Assembly (NCBI GenBank): GCA_946800325.1
Contig: OX326961.1
Span: forward strand, 13,948,215 to 14,012,214
Direction: 5' to 3'
DNA length: 64,000 bases
Origin: Luzula sylvatica
Lineage: Eukaryota > Streptophyta > Magnoliopsida > Poales > Juncaceae
In this document: positions 54,301 through 63,540 of the stretch, one piece after another
Layout: each line of letters opens with the position of its first letter
Numbering within the stretch: the stretch's first letter is position 1
Position numbers and translations under genes: made by a program
Notes under the pieces: generated by a model
Told to the model about the DNA's origin: nothing
Databases searched by the model: none
What the model saw: the letters and a program-made list of their open reading frames with translations, nothing else

Positions 54301-56333
54301 TGACTTGTTTTTAGATCATTTTGCATCGTATATTTTACCACATAACTTTTCACTAAATTTAACAAGCACTAAGAAAGTTTGTTTTTCGATTCAAAACATG
54401 ATTTTAACGCTTTGAGGAGTTCAAATAACGTGTTTTTAGATCATTTGTATCGTATCTTTTACTACATAACTTTTCACCAAATTTCACAAACAATAAGAAA
54501 GTTTGATTTTCGATTCAAAACAAGATTTTAACGCTTTGAGGAGTTCAAATAACTTGTTTTTAGATCATTTGTATCGTATCTTTTACTACCTAACTTTTCA
54601 CCCAATTTCACAAATACTAAGAAAGTTTGTTTTTCGATTCAAAACAAGATTTTAACGCTTTGAGGAGTTCACATAACTTGTTTTTAGATCTTTTGTATCG
54701 TATCTTTTACTACCTAACTTTTCACCAAATTTCATAAACAATAAGAAAGTTTGTTTTTCGATTTAAAACATGATTTTAACGCTTTGAGGAGTTCAAATAA
54801 CGTGTTTTTAGATCATTTGTATCGTATCATTTACTACATAACTTTTCACCAAATTTCACAAACACTAAGTAAGTTTGTTTTTCGATTCAAAACAAGATTT
54901 TAACGCTTTGAGGAGTTCAAATAACTTGTTTTTAGATCATTTGTACCGTGTCTTTTAGTACATAACTTTTCACCAAATTTCACAAACACTAAGAAAGTTT
55001 GTTTTTCGATTCAAAACAAATTTTTAACGCTTTGAGGAGTTCAAATAACTTGTTTTTAGATCATTTGTATCGTATCTTTTAGTACATAACTTTTCACCAA
55101 ATTTCACAAACACTAAGAAAGTTTGTTTTTCGATTCAAAACAAATTTTTAACGCTTTGAGGAGTTCAAATAACTTATTTTTAGATCATTTGTATCGTATC
55201 TTTTATTACATAACTTTTCACCAAATTTCACAAACACTAAGAAAGTTTGTTTTTCGATTCAAAACAAGATTTTAACGCTTTCAGGAGTTCAAATAACGTG
55301 TTTTTAGATCATTTGTATCGTAACTTTTAGTACATAAAATTTCACCAAATTTCACAAACACTAAGAAAGTTTGTTTTTCGATTCAAAACAAGATTTTAAC
55401 GCTTTGAGGAGTTCAAATAAAATGTTTTTAGATCATTTTGTATCGTATCTTTTACTATATAACTTTTCACCAAATTTCACAAGCCATAAGAAAGTTTGTT
55501 TTTCGTTTCAAAACATGATTTTAACGCTTTGAGGAGTTCAAATAACGTGTTTTTAGATCATTTGTATCGTATCTTTTACTACATAACTTTTCACCAAATT
55601 TCACAAGCAATAAGAAAGTTTGTTTTTCGTTTCAAAACATGATTTTAACACTTTGAGGAGTTCGAATAACGTGTTTTTAGATCATTTGTATCGTATCTTT
55701 TACTACATAACTTTTCACCAAATTTCACAAACAATAAGAAAGTTTGTTTTTCGATTCAAAACATGATTTTAACGCTTTGAGGAGTTCAAATAACGTGTTT
55801 TTAGATCATTTGTATCGTATCTTTTACTACATAACTTTTCACCAAATTTCACAAACACAAAGTAAGTTTGTTTTTCGATTCAAAACAAGATTTTAACGCT
55901 TTGAGGAGTTCAAATAACTTGTTTTTAGATCATTTGTATCGTATCTTTTACTACATAACTTTTCACCAAATTTCACAAACACTTAGAAAGTTTGTTTTTC
56001 GATTCAAAACAAGATTTTAACGCTTTCAGGAGTTGAAATAACGTGTTTTTAGATCATTTGTATCGTACCTTTTAGTACATAAATTTTCACCAAATTTCAC
56101 AAACACTAAGAAAGTTTGTTTTTCGATTCAAAACAAGATTTTAACGCTTTGAGGAGTTCAAATAAAATGTTTTTAGATCATTTTGTATCGTATCTTTTAC
56201 TACATAAATTTTCACCAAATTTCACAAGCAATAAGAAAGTTTGTTTTTCGATTCAAAACATGATTTTAACACTTTGAGGAGTTCAAATAACGTGTTTTTT
56301 AAATCATTTGTATCGTATGTTTTACTACATAAC
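48327..56333. repeat. 124-bp satellite array, distal diverged block
   Basis: Same satellite, same orientation and phase as the main block; it resumes inside the monomer cut by the LTR and holds about 64 monomers. Single-base changes private to one monomer are far more frequent than in the main block (for example GTTTGATTTTCGATT, AACTTTTTTTTTGATC, ATGGTATATATTTT). Long higher-order blocks are not apparent. One local three-monomer duplication was seen: the TTCGAATAACGTG unit with TTTACGACATAAC at 51561 and 51933, 372 bp apart. The last monomer breaks off at CTACATAAC (56333), so the array edge lies inside this window. Confidence 0.97.
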
Positions 56334-56343
56334 AGGCCAGACG

Positions 56344-56592
56344 ATAGTTTCGGTATATCTTAATTCCAGTCGCTGCCAAAAGATAATTTTGGTTGCACTT
56401 ACTTCCTTCCGCTGCCAAAAAGTAGTTTCGGTGTCGTTCAATTTCTGCCGCTGCAAAAAGATAGTTTTGGTGGCTCTTATTTCCAGTCGCTGCCATAAGA
56501 TTGTTTGGGCGGCTCTTATTTTCATCCGCTGCCAAAATATAGTTTTGGTAGCCCTGACTTCCTGCCGCTGCCATAAGATAGTTTTGGTGTCC
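56344..56592. repeat. 39-bp minisatellite, about 6.5 copies
   Basis: The motif CGCTGCCAAAAGATAG recurs with exact 39-bp spacing at 56371, 56410, 56449, 56488, 56527 and 56566, preceded by a partial copy. Units differ at several bases but not in length. Because 39 is divisible by three, frames stay open on both strands (for example 56308-56991 plus and 56299-56625 minus). These are artefacts of the period: the predicted peptides are simple 13-residue repeats with no recognisable domain. Confidence 0.95.
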
Positions 56593-56593
56593 C

Positions 56594-56944
56594 CTTTTTA
56601 CGCGGTACGCGGCCTGTTTACGCACTACGCGGCCTGTTTACGCGGTACGCGGCCTGTTTACGCTGTACGCGGCCTTTTACGCGGTACGCGGCCTTTTACG
56701 CGGTACGCGGCACTTTTACGCGGTACGCGGCCCTTTTACGCGGTACGCGGCCTTCTATCGCGGTACGCGGCCCTTTTACGCGGTACGCGGTACGGCCTGT
56801 TTACGCGGTATGCGGCCCTTTTACGCGGTACGCGGCCCGTTTACGCGGTATGCGGCCTTTTTACGCGGTGCGCGGCACTTTTACGCGGTGCGCGGCCCTT
56901 TTACGCGGTACGCGGCCTTTTTACACGGTACGCGGCCTTTTTAC
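56594..56944. repeat. GC-rich 20-bp minisatellite, about 17 copies
   Basis: The unit is close to CTTTTTACGCGGTACGCGGC (20 bp, with some 19-bp units and one GGTACGC duplication near 56790). The core GCGGTACGCGG is GC- and CpG-rich, in strong contrast to the AT-rich surroundings. The array is interrupted by the hAT element at 56945 and resumes with one diverged unit at 58199. Open frames across it reflect the lack of stop codons in the unit, not a gene. Confidence 0.95.
56937..56944. repeat. Left 8-bp target-site duplication of the hAT element
   Basis: CTTTTTAC directly precedes TAGGGC at 56945 and is repeated exactly after CCCTA at 58199-58206. Eight-base duplications are the signature of hAT transposition. 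The sequence is part of the 20-bp minisatellite unit, so one copy could match by chance, but the match falls exactly at both element ends. Confidence 0.9.
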
Positions 56945-57375
56945 TAGGGCTGTTAACGAACCGAACTCGAACGAACCAAACAAATTTCTAGTTCGGTTCG
57001 AAACTTATCGAACATTGTTCGGTTCGGTTCGAAATTTATCGAACATTGTTCGGTTCGGTTCATTAATATTCCGAACATTTCGGTTCGTTCGATAATTGTT
57101 CGTTTGTTCGAAAACTTATAAAAATTCATGTTTAGTTCATCTTTTATATTTGTTGAATAAAATATTAAATTGAAAATCTTAAAAAATATTAATAAAACAC
57201 ATACCAAAGATTCTTTTTTAACATCAAAAACTCAAAATTTAACATTTTACATAAACATTTTACTGAAATTTAGGGTTAATAACTATGTGGACTATTGGGC
57301 TTTGCTTTGAATAGAGAGAAATCTCCCTCTCCCATTAAAAGTTGGATACTAAGAATATGGTGAGGCCACGTCACC

Positions 57376-57543
57376 TGTACTGTTCACTGCCTGTTACTGT
57401 TCACTGCCGGGTACTGTTCACTGTCAGTTACTGTTTTACTGTTCACTGCCTGTGTACTGTTCACTGCCGGGTACTGTTCACTGTCAGTTACTGTTTACAC
57501 CCGGTACTGTTCACTATCGGGTACTGTTCATATTTTACTGTTT

Positions 57544-57546
<3 letters not shown>
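57376..57546. repeat. 17-bp minisatellite inside the Helitron-like element
   Basis: ACTGTTCACT recurs at 57379, 57396 and 57413 (17-bp spacing) and continues with variant units (ACTGCCGGGT, ACTGTCAGTT) to about 57546. Longer groups of units also repeat. Internal minisatellites are common in plant Helitrons, which fits the host element. Confidence 0.85.

Positions 57547-57575
<29 letters not shown>
57545..57575. repeat. Poly-T tract (about 31 T)
   Basis: An uninterrupted run of T directly after the 17-bp minisatellite. It could be a remnant of a retrotransposed poly(A) tail read on the other strand, or simple slippage. No retrogene sequence is seen beside it. The length is likely to be unreliable in sequencing. 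Confidence 0.85.
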
Positions 57576-57578
<3 letters not shown>

Positions 57579-58198
57579 GTATGCCTTGTATTCTAAATAA
57601 AATATTTGAATTTTTCTTTTGGAACATATGATATGTTTTGAGGAGGAAAAAAATTTGTATTTATTGCATAATACTTGTGAGACTATTTAATATCAGATTT
57701 TTTTTTTAAATTAACATTTATGAAGATTATTTTTGTTTTGCACTTATAACGTTTTAGATAAAATTATTATTTTATAATCATAACAAATTTTGAAAAATCC
57801 CAGTGAAGCGCGAGAAATATTTCCATTTTCTTATCAAATAATATATCAAATAATATATTCCGCAGCGAAATAATATATCAAATAATATATAAAATTATTA
57901 CTTTTGCTTATTATATTATTTCTTATCAAATAATATATCCCGCAGCGAAACGCGGGCTATTTTCCTAGTATAATTAATATGGAAAAAAAAAAAAATTTGT
58001 GCTCTGACTTTAATTATATGGGCCTTAAACATTTGAATATATATTTAATTTTATCAAGTTCGAGTTCGGTTCGTTAGTTATCGAACATGTTCGGTTCGGT
58101 TCGATAAAAATTCGAACGGCTATCGAACGAACAATTAGTGAACGAACTCGAATCAAACTCGAACGAACATCGAACTTCAAACAAAACTCACAACCCTA

Positions 58199-58226
58199 CT
58201 TTTTACGCGGTATGCAGCCCTTTTAT
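58199..58226. repeat. Residual 20-bp minisatellite unit after the hAT element
   Basis: CTTTTTACGCGGTATGCAGC followed by CCTTTTA is a diverged unit of the minisatellite at 56594-56944. Its presence shows that the hAT element inserted within the array, near the array's right end. Confidence 0.85.
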
Positions 58227-59117
58227 AAAAATTAAAATAACATTATTTTGTAAAAAAAATTTATTTCTCGTACAAAAATTAATATGCCTGCAATGAATAA
58301 ATTATTTTTAATGCTGATACCAAAAATTGGCCTAATTCAACAAAGTTCTTTTTCAATGAAAATAAAAAAATAATATGCCTGTAATGAACCTGAAAAAATA
58401 TGACTCGTGTACAGAAAAATAAAAAATATAAGAAAAAAGATAACTTTTCTCAAGTTTTTTACACTAGTCTTTCTAGCCACGACGTTTTAGCAACCGTGCC
58501 AGTATCTGTGCTAAACAAAATAAAAAATACCACAATCTCAAAATATTGCACATGCCCTTCTAAAATCCATAAATAAGAAATTAGAATTTACAAAACAAAC
58601 CTGGTTTTAACAACCGTTGCCTGTTATGGCAGCTAGGGTTTTAAAGTCTCTGATCCACCGGGGTTCACTACCGATATTCCAATGTTAAATTTCTCTGAAG
58701 CACTGGATCCCACCCAAGCTATGCTTCTCATCAAGAATGCCTTGGCTCTTTTTGTTCATCGCATCTTGTCCTAATTGGATAAATGCATGCATGTTCAAAT
58801 AGAGATTCGATCATACATACATTGCAGAACCCTTTTGAATGACTATAATGAAAAATTATAATAATTCGACAAGATTCGACCTTTTTGTTGTTTTGAGTAT
58901 TATAATATTGGGATTGAAAAGGAACCTCAGCTCTTCGAATCGAATTCGAAGTTCAATCGAACTTGTAGGTTCGTCTCGTTGGATTCGCGTAAAATAAGTT
59001 GCTACATAAATTGTATACAGGCTTGTGAAAATAATAATAATAATAATAATGAATTTTCCATACAAAATTAATGAAAAACTCATAGAGAAATAATAAAATA
59101 TAATAAAATAATCTTAC
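58227..59117. other. AT-rich intergenic DNA, no gene supported
   Basis: Mostly AT-rich unique sequence. It includes a perfect ATA microsatellite at 59031-59050. The open frame on the minus strand at 58856-59083 overlaps this simple repeat and has no recognisable content. The only stretch that looks less random is 58600-58775, given separately. Confidence 0.6.
58637..58771 (+). other. Possible exon remnant (45 open codons)
   Basis: Base composition rises above the AT-rich background here, and one frame is open from just after TAG (58634-58636) to TAA (58772-58774). The conceptual peptide has mixed, protein-like composition (for example SEALDPTQAMLLIKNALAL). There is no start codon at its left end; a start in another frame at 58626 reaches a stop after 20 codons. 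I do not recognise the peptide. It may be a captured gene fragment or chance. Confidence 0.25.
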
Positions 59118-59906
59118 TTGGGACGACAAAACAGGGGTGTATGTGTAATTTTGTGCTCAACATGTTCAATTTCGCCAGAAAAGGAGAAAATTCACGAATC
59201 TCATCTCCAGCCAGATCTGATAGATTTCCCACTTCAACCGTTATCTACCAAAACAAATCACAAAATTTCAAAAAGTAATCGACTAAAATTCAACGATAGA
59301 GAGGCCTTCACTGATTATAGTTATGGCAATCGTTCAAGAAAAAGGAGAAATTGAGAGAAAAACTCAATTTGGAAGAAAATATGCAACAAAAAAAGAAACA
59401 GAAGCTGCTGCATACCTCGGATCATTCATCGTAGCTCGGATCAGTCACCGAGGAATCATAAGATAATGACTGCTGCCACAGTAGATATGGACAAAGATAT
59501 CAGATCAGCAAATAATAGAGCTAAGATCGAGACATTAAAGTTCCTGAAAATATGAAGAGGAAAATTAACACATGTTTCTGCCCAGATTTGAACACCTTTT
59601 TTAAAAAGAAAATCACCAGATTTGTTCTTGAGTGACAAACCAACAGATTTTTCATGGATATATTAAGAAAATGCAACAAAAAGATACAAAGAGAAAGAAA
59701 AATACCTTAAGAAAAACACTTTTTTTACGGCCTGGATTTCACGGCGAAGATGGATCTGAAATATGAATTTCGTAGGCCTGGATGCTAACGCCGGATCTGG
59801 ATCTTGAAAGAGGAAGCTAGAGTCGACAGGGAGAGAGAACGATTAGGGAGTACGATCGGCGAAAAGAGAAACTGAGAGAAGATTGGGCGGGGTACTGAAA
59901 AGAGAG
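59118..59906 (-). ncRNA. Putative spliced non-coding transcript or 5' gene remnant
   Basis: On the minus strand, a CT-rich leader-like segment (about 59906-59706) ends in TTAAG|GTATT. It could splice to an exon at 59543-59416 (acceptor ATTTTCAG|GAAC, donor CCGAG|GTATG) and then to 59244-59118 (acceptor TTGGTAG|ATAA, donor CCCAA|GTAAG). The first segment has no ATG, and ATGs in the second exon reach stops within a few codons, so this spliced form would not code for protein. The middle exon contains CGGATCA twice and a CCTCGG/CCGAGG inverted pair (59415-59453). The signals fit an RNA gene or the 5' end of a gene whose body is lost or lies elsewhere. The model rests on splice-like motifs alone. 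Confidence 0.3.
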
Positions 59907-59985
59907 AGAGAAAGAGTAGGGGCGGGTTAGGGTTAAAACTTAGGTTAGATTATTTGGGTTGGGCCGGGCTTAGAAGTATATATTG
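59907..59985 (-). promoter_or_regulatory. Possible promoter for the minus-strand unit
   Basis: Read on the minus strand, this stretch contains GGCCCAA (like the site II element TGGGCC/T) and TTTTAACCCTAACCCG (like a telo-box), followed by CT-rich sequence. These motifs are often found together upstream of plant housekeeping genes. No TATA box is evident. The motifs are short, so this is suggestive only. Confidence 0.3.
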
Positions 59986-60437
59986 GTAATTAAATTATTT
60001 TTGGAGGGTGTATGTGCAAAATTGTTATCAATTCATGGCCGAAGGCCAAGTCATGGATGGAATTATGAAGAACTGGATTTTGTAATTTTAGAAAAGGCTG
60101 GGCAATTGTACAAGCAAGTCACAAATAACATAATTTGAAAATTCTTGAATCGATCATATTTGGAACCATCATAACAAATTATTAAAAATCAATCAATCAT
60201 CATAATAATATATAAACCATTCATTAAATAAACAATAAATATAGTAATCAAATTTGAATTTCAACATCTTTTCACGGTACAACATCCCGAATTGGATATT
60301 ATTAGCTCGTCCAATTTCAATTTCAATTTTAGTTTTCAATTTGAACTTTCATCCAATTCAAGAATCATTTCTTTTCCTCTCCAATTTGGAAAGAAGACGC
60401 AATATAAACTTCAAAGGTTTTCAAACTTGTTTGCAAT
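59986..60437. other. Spacer and 3' flank of the RING-H2 gene
   Basis: Downstream of the RING-H2 stop codon on the minus strand, so the part nearest 60437 is expected to be 3'UTR. No AATAAA signal was found on the minus strand close to the stop; plant polyadenylation signals are often degenerate, so the transcript end cannot be placed. The plus-strand open frames at 60254-60516 are mirror images of this UTR and the last coding exon. The rest is AT-rich without structure. Confidence 0.5.
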
Positions 60438-62462
60438 TTATGTAATCAATCCGGTATTTTTGCAAATCGGGCACAAATTCTTCTGGAGAAGCCATTTTTT
60501 AACGCAAGTCGAATGAAAATCGTGCCCGCAATCCAACCTTCCCAATTCGTCTCCTTCGACGTACTCTTCCTACAAAAATAACAAGAAAATGTCAATTTAA
60601 CATTTAAACCCTTCAAAAATAAAATAATAAAAATACCTGGCAAATACAGCAAGGTTCGTGGTTCGTGGAAACATCAAGATTAAACGAAGAGAATTTATAT
60701 TGTTTCAAAAGTTTCTTGATAGATTCTTCATTCAGTCCCGTGTTTACGCTCCCTATCCTTTCCTCCAAAGCCAGCAAATCCTACAAATATTTAAAATTAC
60801 AATTATACCCTTCACAATTATTTCATTTTAACTTTATTCATACCTCATAGGACATGTTGTCGATATCGAGTCGCATGTCTCTGTGCCTATCTTGCATTTC
60901 AATACCCCCATAATATAGGCTCTGTAAATAAATAAACCAATCATATAAAATATAAATTTTGAAATAATAATTTGTATTATTAAAAATTCTAACCTCGAAT
61001 CGTAAGTTATCACCTCTGCGCATTAATTCCAACGCATTTCTTATCTGAAATATATAAAAAATAAACTGTCAAAACAAATAACCAGAAAATACAAGGACCA
61101 AAATGCATAAAATAAAGAGTAGAAACCTCGATGATTCTGCGGCCTTCGCGGCTTCGGAGAGACAAAGGAACGCCCCAACCGGCATCACCGCTTGAACTGG
61201 ACCTGTCCAGTAGAAACGCTGGCCTGAGACGAGGCGGGCCTTGATGATGATGTTGATGCTGATGGTGGTGATGATGATGATGATGACCTCTCAACATTGG
61301 TGGGCCCCCCAATCTCCCCGCTCCCATTTCCTACAATTCCACACAATTTCAAATTTGCGCAATTATTTCCAAAATTAAAAAATAAATTAACCAAGGAATG
61401 GAGAATACAAACCTCAGAAATGTTCCTATGGTGGTAGCGAGAAGGAGGATTGTTCCAGGTGGGGGCCAAGCCAGGTGGCAAGCCGAGAGAACTTGCCGAG
61501 TTGGAAGGGCCAGCTCGTACCTGTCTTTCTCTCTCCTCATTCCGTGCAAGTCTGTTATTATTTCCCATCGGAGTGAGAAAATCAGAAATAAATCCACTTT
61601 CCAAATCAATCGGACTCGCAGCGCTGGTACCGGCACCATTACTCGAACCGGTTCTCGCGTTGCGCGGAAATCGATGCACCAGAGGAGGAGGAAGATTGAG
61701 AAAATGGTGCTGAGGTGTCGCATTATTATTGGCCAAATCATTATTGTTCGGATTATTCGGCAGGCCCCACAAACTGAAACGCCTCAGATTATCATGATCG
61801 TTATCGTTATTATTCATGAAAAGATTATCATTAGTAACATTGTTACTATTATTCGTATCATGATTGTTATGAAGGACGGGACCGGTACGGATACGAAAGC
61901 TTCTTTGAGAACTCACACCTGTACCGATATTTCCACTACTACCGGTACTGGTACCGATATTTCCATTTTGGGCAAGTGGGACGAAACCTGGAAACGGGTT
62001 ATCAACTCGTTCGTTCAAACCCGGTACAGACATGTAATTCACCGGTACGGGCAATAAATCCGCACTGTCCAAATTAGGGTTAGGGTTTGAAGAAGAAGAA
62101 GACGAAGACGCTCCGTTAGAATTGCTCGTGCTTCCAATTTCAATATTCTTTCGTTTACAAGCGAGTCTAGTTCTTTCCATGTTAACGGGTCGGGTTTCGT
62201 TATCCTCTTCTAATCCGAACCCGTTAAGAGAGTTCTGAGTCGACTGAGTCGAACTCGGGTTGACTGGATTGGGGATCGGAGTGGACAAGGAAAAGGATTC
62301 TGGGTCGAGGGAGGAAAAGGAATCCGGGTCGGTCCAGATTGAGGAAAGTGGATCCGAATTTGGTGGAATCCAGATTGAGGAGAATGGATCCGGGTTGTTT
62401 CCTACGGGTTCGAACCCGTATGGGTCTGGGAATTGATCCATTGTGCTTCTTCGCCCTTGCAT
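60438..62462 (-). CDS. RING-H2 E3 ubiquitin ligase, MBR/RHG1A family, six coding exons
   Basis: The coding sequence joins 62462-61413, 61330-61127, 61044-60994, 60921-60844, 60780-60637 and 60569-60438 on the minus strand, giving 552 codons plus TAA. All five introns are GT-AG, 63-82 bp, and all lie between codons. The RING-H2 finger is complete: C505, C508, C523, H525, H528, C531, C542, C545 (C3H2C3). It is preceded by the family block DRHRDMRLDIDNMSYE and LLALEERIG (about 446-471). The N-terminal part is low-complexity Ser/Asn-rich with a CKRK basic motif (102-105), and exon 2 has a His run (366-379). Family members are predicted to ubiquitinate target proteins; Arabidopsis MBR1 and MBR2 act on the Mediator subunit MED25 to promote flowering. 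Target and role here are inferred. The MQGRRST start at 62462 was chosen because relatives begin MQG; an in-frame ATG at 62489 would add nine residues. The protein appears somewhat shorter than the Arabidopsis relatives. Confidence 0.93.
61237..61290 (-). repeat. Coding CAT/CAC repeat (His-rich tract) in exon 2
   Basis: On the plus strand this reads as ATG/GTG-rich triplets. On the coding minus strand they are CAT, CAC and CAA codons giving eight His followed by mixed His/Gln (residues 366-380). It sits between the variable N-terminal region and the conserved RING-proximal part, so length variation between alleles would probably be tolerated. Confidence 0.85.
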
Positions 62463-62530
62463 TGGAGGCAAAAGAGATACAGAAAGCAAGCGAGTGAGAA
62501 GAGGGAGAGAGAGAGAGAGAGTGAAGAAAC
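62463..62530 (-). other. Inferred 5'UTR segment next to the start codon, with a CT microsatellite
   Basis: A good acceptor, ATTTATGTAG|GTTTC, lies just upstream on the minus strand (AG at 62532-62531). The segment that follows holds a (TC)n run (62504-62521 on the plus strand as GA) and leads to the ATG. CT-rich leaders are common in plant genes. No transcript data support the junction. Confidence 0.5.
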
Positions 62531-63301
62531 CTACATAAATTTGTAAAAAGAGAGAAATTTATGTCAAGTTATAAATTATAATTGGATAATAAGGTTGCAA
62601 TTATATCTATAATGGGAAGTTCATGTTTCAATTTAACACAATTTTGTCTAAATTAAGTAATTTGCAATCTACTAATGAGTATTAAGTGGTTGAATTGAAA
62701 GAACCAATTCAATATTTAATGTAAATTAAGAACTAATATAAAGTATTACTTATCTAATAACAATGAAATTTTAAAACGCAATATTTCGTTGGTGCTGTTC
62801 AGATGAACTTGAAATATGCATAAATAAAAGAATGATTCTTGTTTTTATTGTTCAATAAGAAAGCACCTAATTTCTTAACTCATCTTTATTAAGTAAACGA
62901 TTTATTTCAATCTACAATCAATTCATAAAAAGGTGACTTTGAACGATTTCAAAGTTCAGAAACTTAAATTTAAAACAGTCGATTACAAACAACAAAAGGA
63001 GATTTTAGATCGAAAATTAGTATTTTATTGTTACCAAATTTAAACCAAAAACTGAAAACTAAAATCAGACTGAAGAATCCATAACTAGCAAAAAAACAGA
63101 CATTTTTTTTCAAGTTAAAGCCATGATTACTACCAACAAACCAATAAATCGAAATAAACATTAAAAACAAAGATTCCAATTTTTCTTCACAAAAACTCTA
63201 TCCAGAAAAACCCATCAAACCAATATAACGAACAAAAACGTAATTCTACAGATTTTTGGACCGGAACAAATAAAGGAAAAAAGGGATCCAAAGGAGCAAA
63301 C
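62531..63301 (-). other. Inferred 5'UTR intron of the RING-H2 gene
   Basis: Bounded on the minus strand by the donor CTTTCAG|GTTTG (exon ends at 63302) and the acceptor TTATGTAG|GTTTC (exon resumes at 62530). It is 771 bp, AT-rich and free of convincing coding content; the open frame at 62970-63179 is low-complexity Phe/Leu-rich and treated as chance. A leader intron in this family is plausible but not proven. Confidence 0.45.
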
Positions 63302-63540
63302 CTGAAAGATTGTAAAATTCGAAGGAGAGTCCGATTTGAAGCAAACTTCTTCGCCCAATAACCCGTCCCTCTTTCTTTCAAGGGAGAAGAAATTAGCAAA
63401 ATGGGTTTAAAAAATTCAGCATAAAAATGAATAAAATTGTTAGATGGGGAGAGGGTTGAATGGGCGAAGTGGATGTAGGAATTGTCAAGAGAGAGAAGCA
63501 ATGACGAAGACAAGTTAAAAAGTAGAGAGAGAGAGAGGAG
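63302..63540 (-). other. Inferred first 5'UTR exon and transcription start region
   Basis: Less AT-rich than its surroundings, CT-rich at its upstream edge on the minus strand (a GA run at about 63524-63539 on the plus strand), and ends in a good splice donor. A minus-strand open frame starts at 63513 and runs through it. If transcribed from upstream of 63513, that ATG would be an upstream start whose frame, after the proposed splice, continues past the main start codon. A start of transcription downstream of 63513 is therefore also possible. Confidence 0.4.

Larger units (their letters stand above)
57322..57968 (+). mobile_element. Helitron-like element nested in the hAT element
   Basis: The left end TCTCCCTCTCCCATTAAAAG resembles plant Helitron 5' ends (TC followed by a pyrimidine-rich stretch and ATTAAAAG). 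The right end has the hairpin CCCGC...GCGGG (57939-57955) about ten bases before CTAG (57965-57968). The flanking bases are A (57321) and T (57969), as expected for insertion into AT without target duplication. A degenerate copy of the 3' hairpin region lies upstream (near 57795-57870, with a repeated ATCAAATAATATAT motif). No Rep/helicase is encoded. The right end is convincing; the left end is the best candidate rather than proven. Confidence 0.6.
56945..58198. mobile_element. Non-autonomous hAT-type DNA transposon
   Basis: A 1254-bp insert in the 20-bp minisatellite with imperfect terminal inverted repeats: TAGGGCTGTTA at the left, and TAGGGTTGTGA when the right end is read on the other strand. 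It is flanked by the 8-bp duplication CTTTTTAC. Both subterminal regions carry clustered TTCGGTTCGGTTCG / CGAACATTGTTCGG motifs (about 56990-57110 and 58055-58180), as expected of hAT transposase-binding subterminal repeats. No transposase frame is present, so movement would have needed an enzyme from elsewhere. The interior contains a nested Helitron-like element, so the original hAT was only about 600 bp. Confidence 0.88.

Noticed and set aside
1..56333. CRISPR-like array of regular repeats
   Set aside because: There are no unique spacers; the whole 124-bp unit repeats, and the genome is a plant's.
56299..57095. Open frames of up to 227 codons across the minisatellites
   Set aside because: They are products of 39-bp and 20-bp repeat periods lacking stops, giving simple repeated peptides; one also runs into the hAT end.
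59924..59945. Telomere-like GGGTTAGGGTTAAAAC
   Set aside because: Fewer than two full TTTAGGG units and no array; better read as a promoter telo-box-like motif on the other strand.
61185..61330. Reading the first RING-H2 exon straight through to 61185
   Set aside because: The read-through crosses the intron with in-frame low-complexity sequence and enters exon 2 in the wrong frame; splicing 61413 to 61330 restores the frame leading to the RING finger.
61398..62057. 219-codon plus-strand open frame opposite the RING-H2 first exon
   Set aside because: It is the antisense shadow of a long coding exon; the minus-strand frame carries the family start, the conserved motif and consistent splice phase.
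63187..63513. 108-codon minus-strand open frame upstream of the RING-H2 gene
   Set aside because: No recognisable domain, and it crosses a good splice donor at 63302; more likely a leader region, with a possible upstream start codon.
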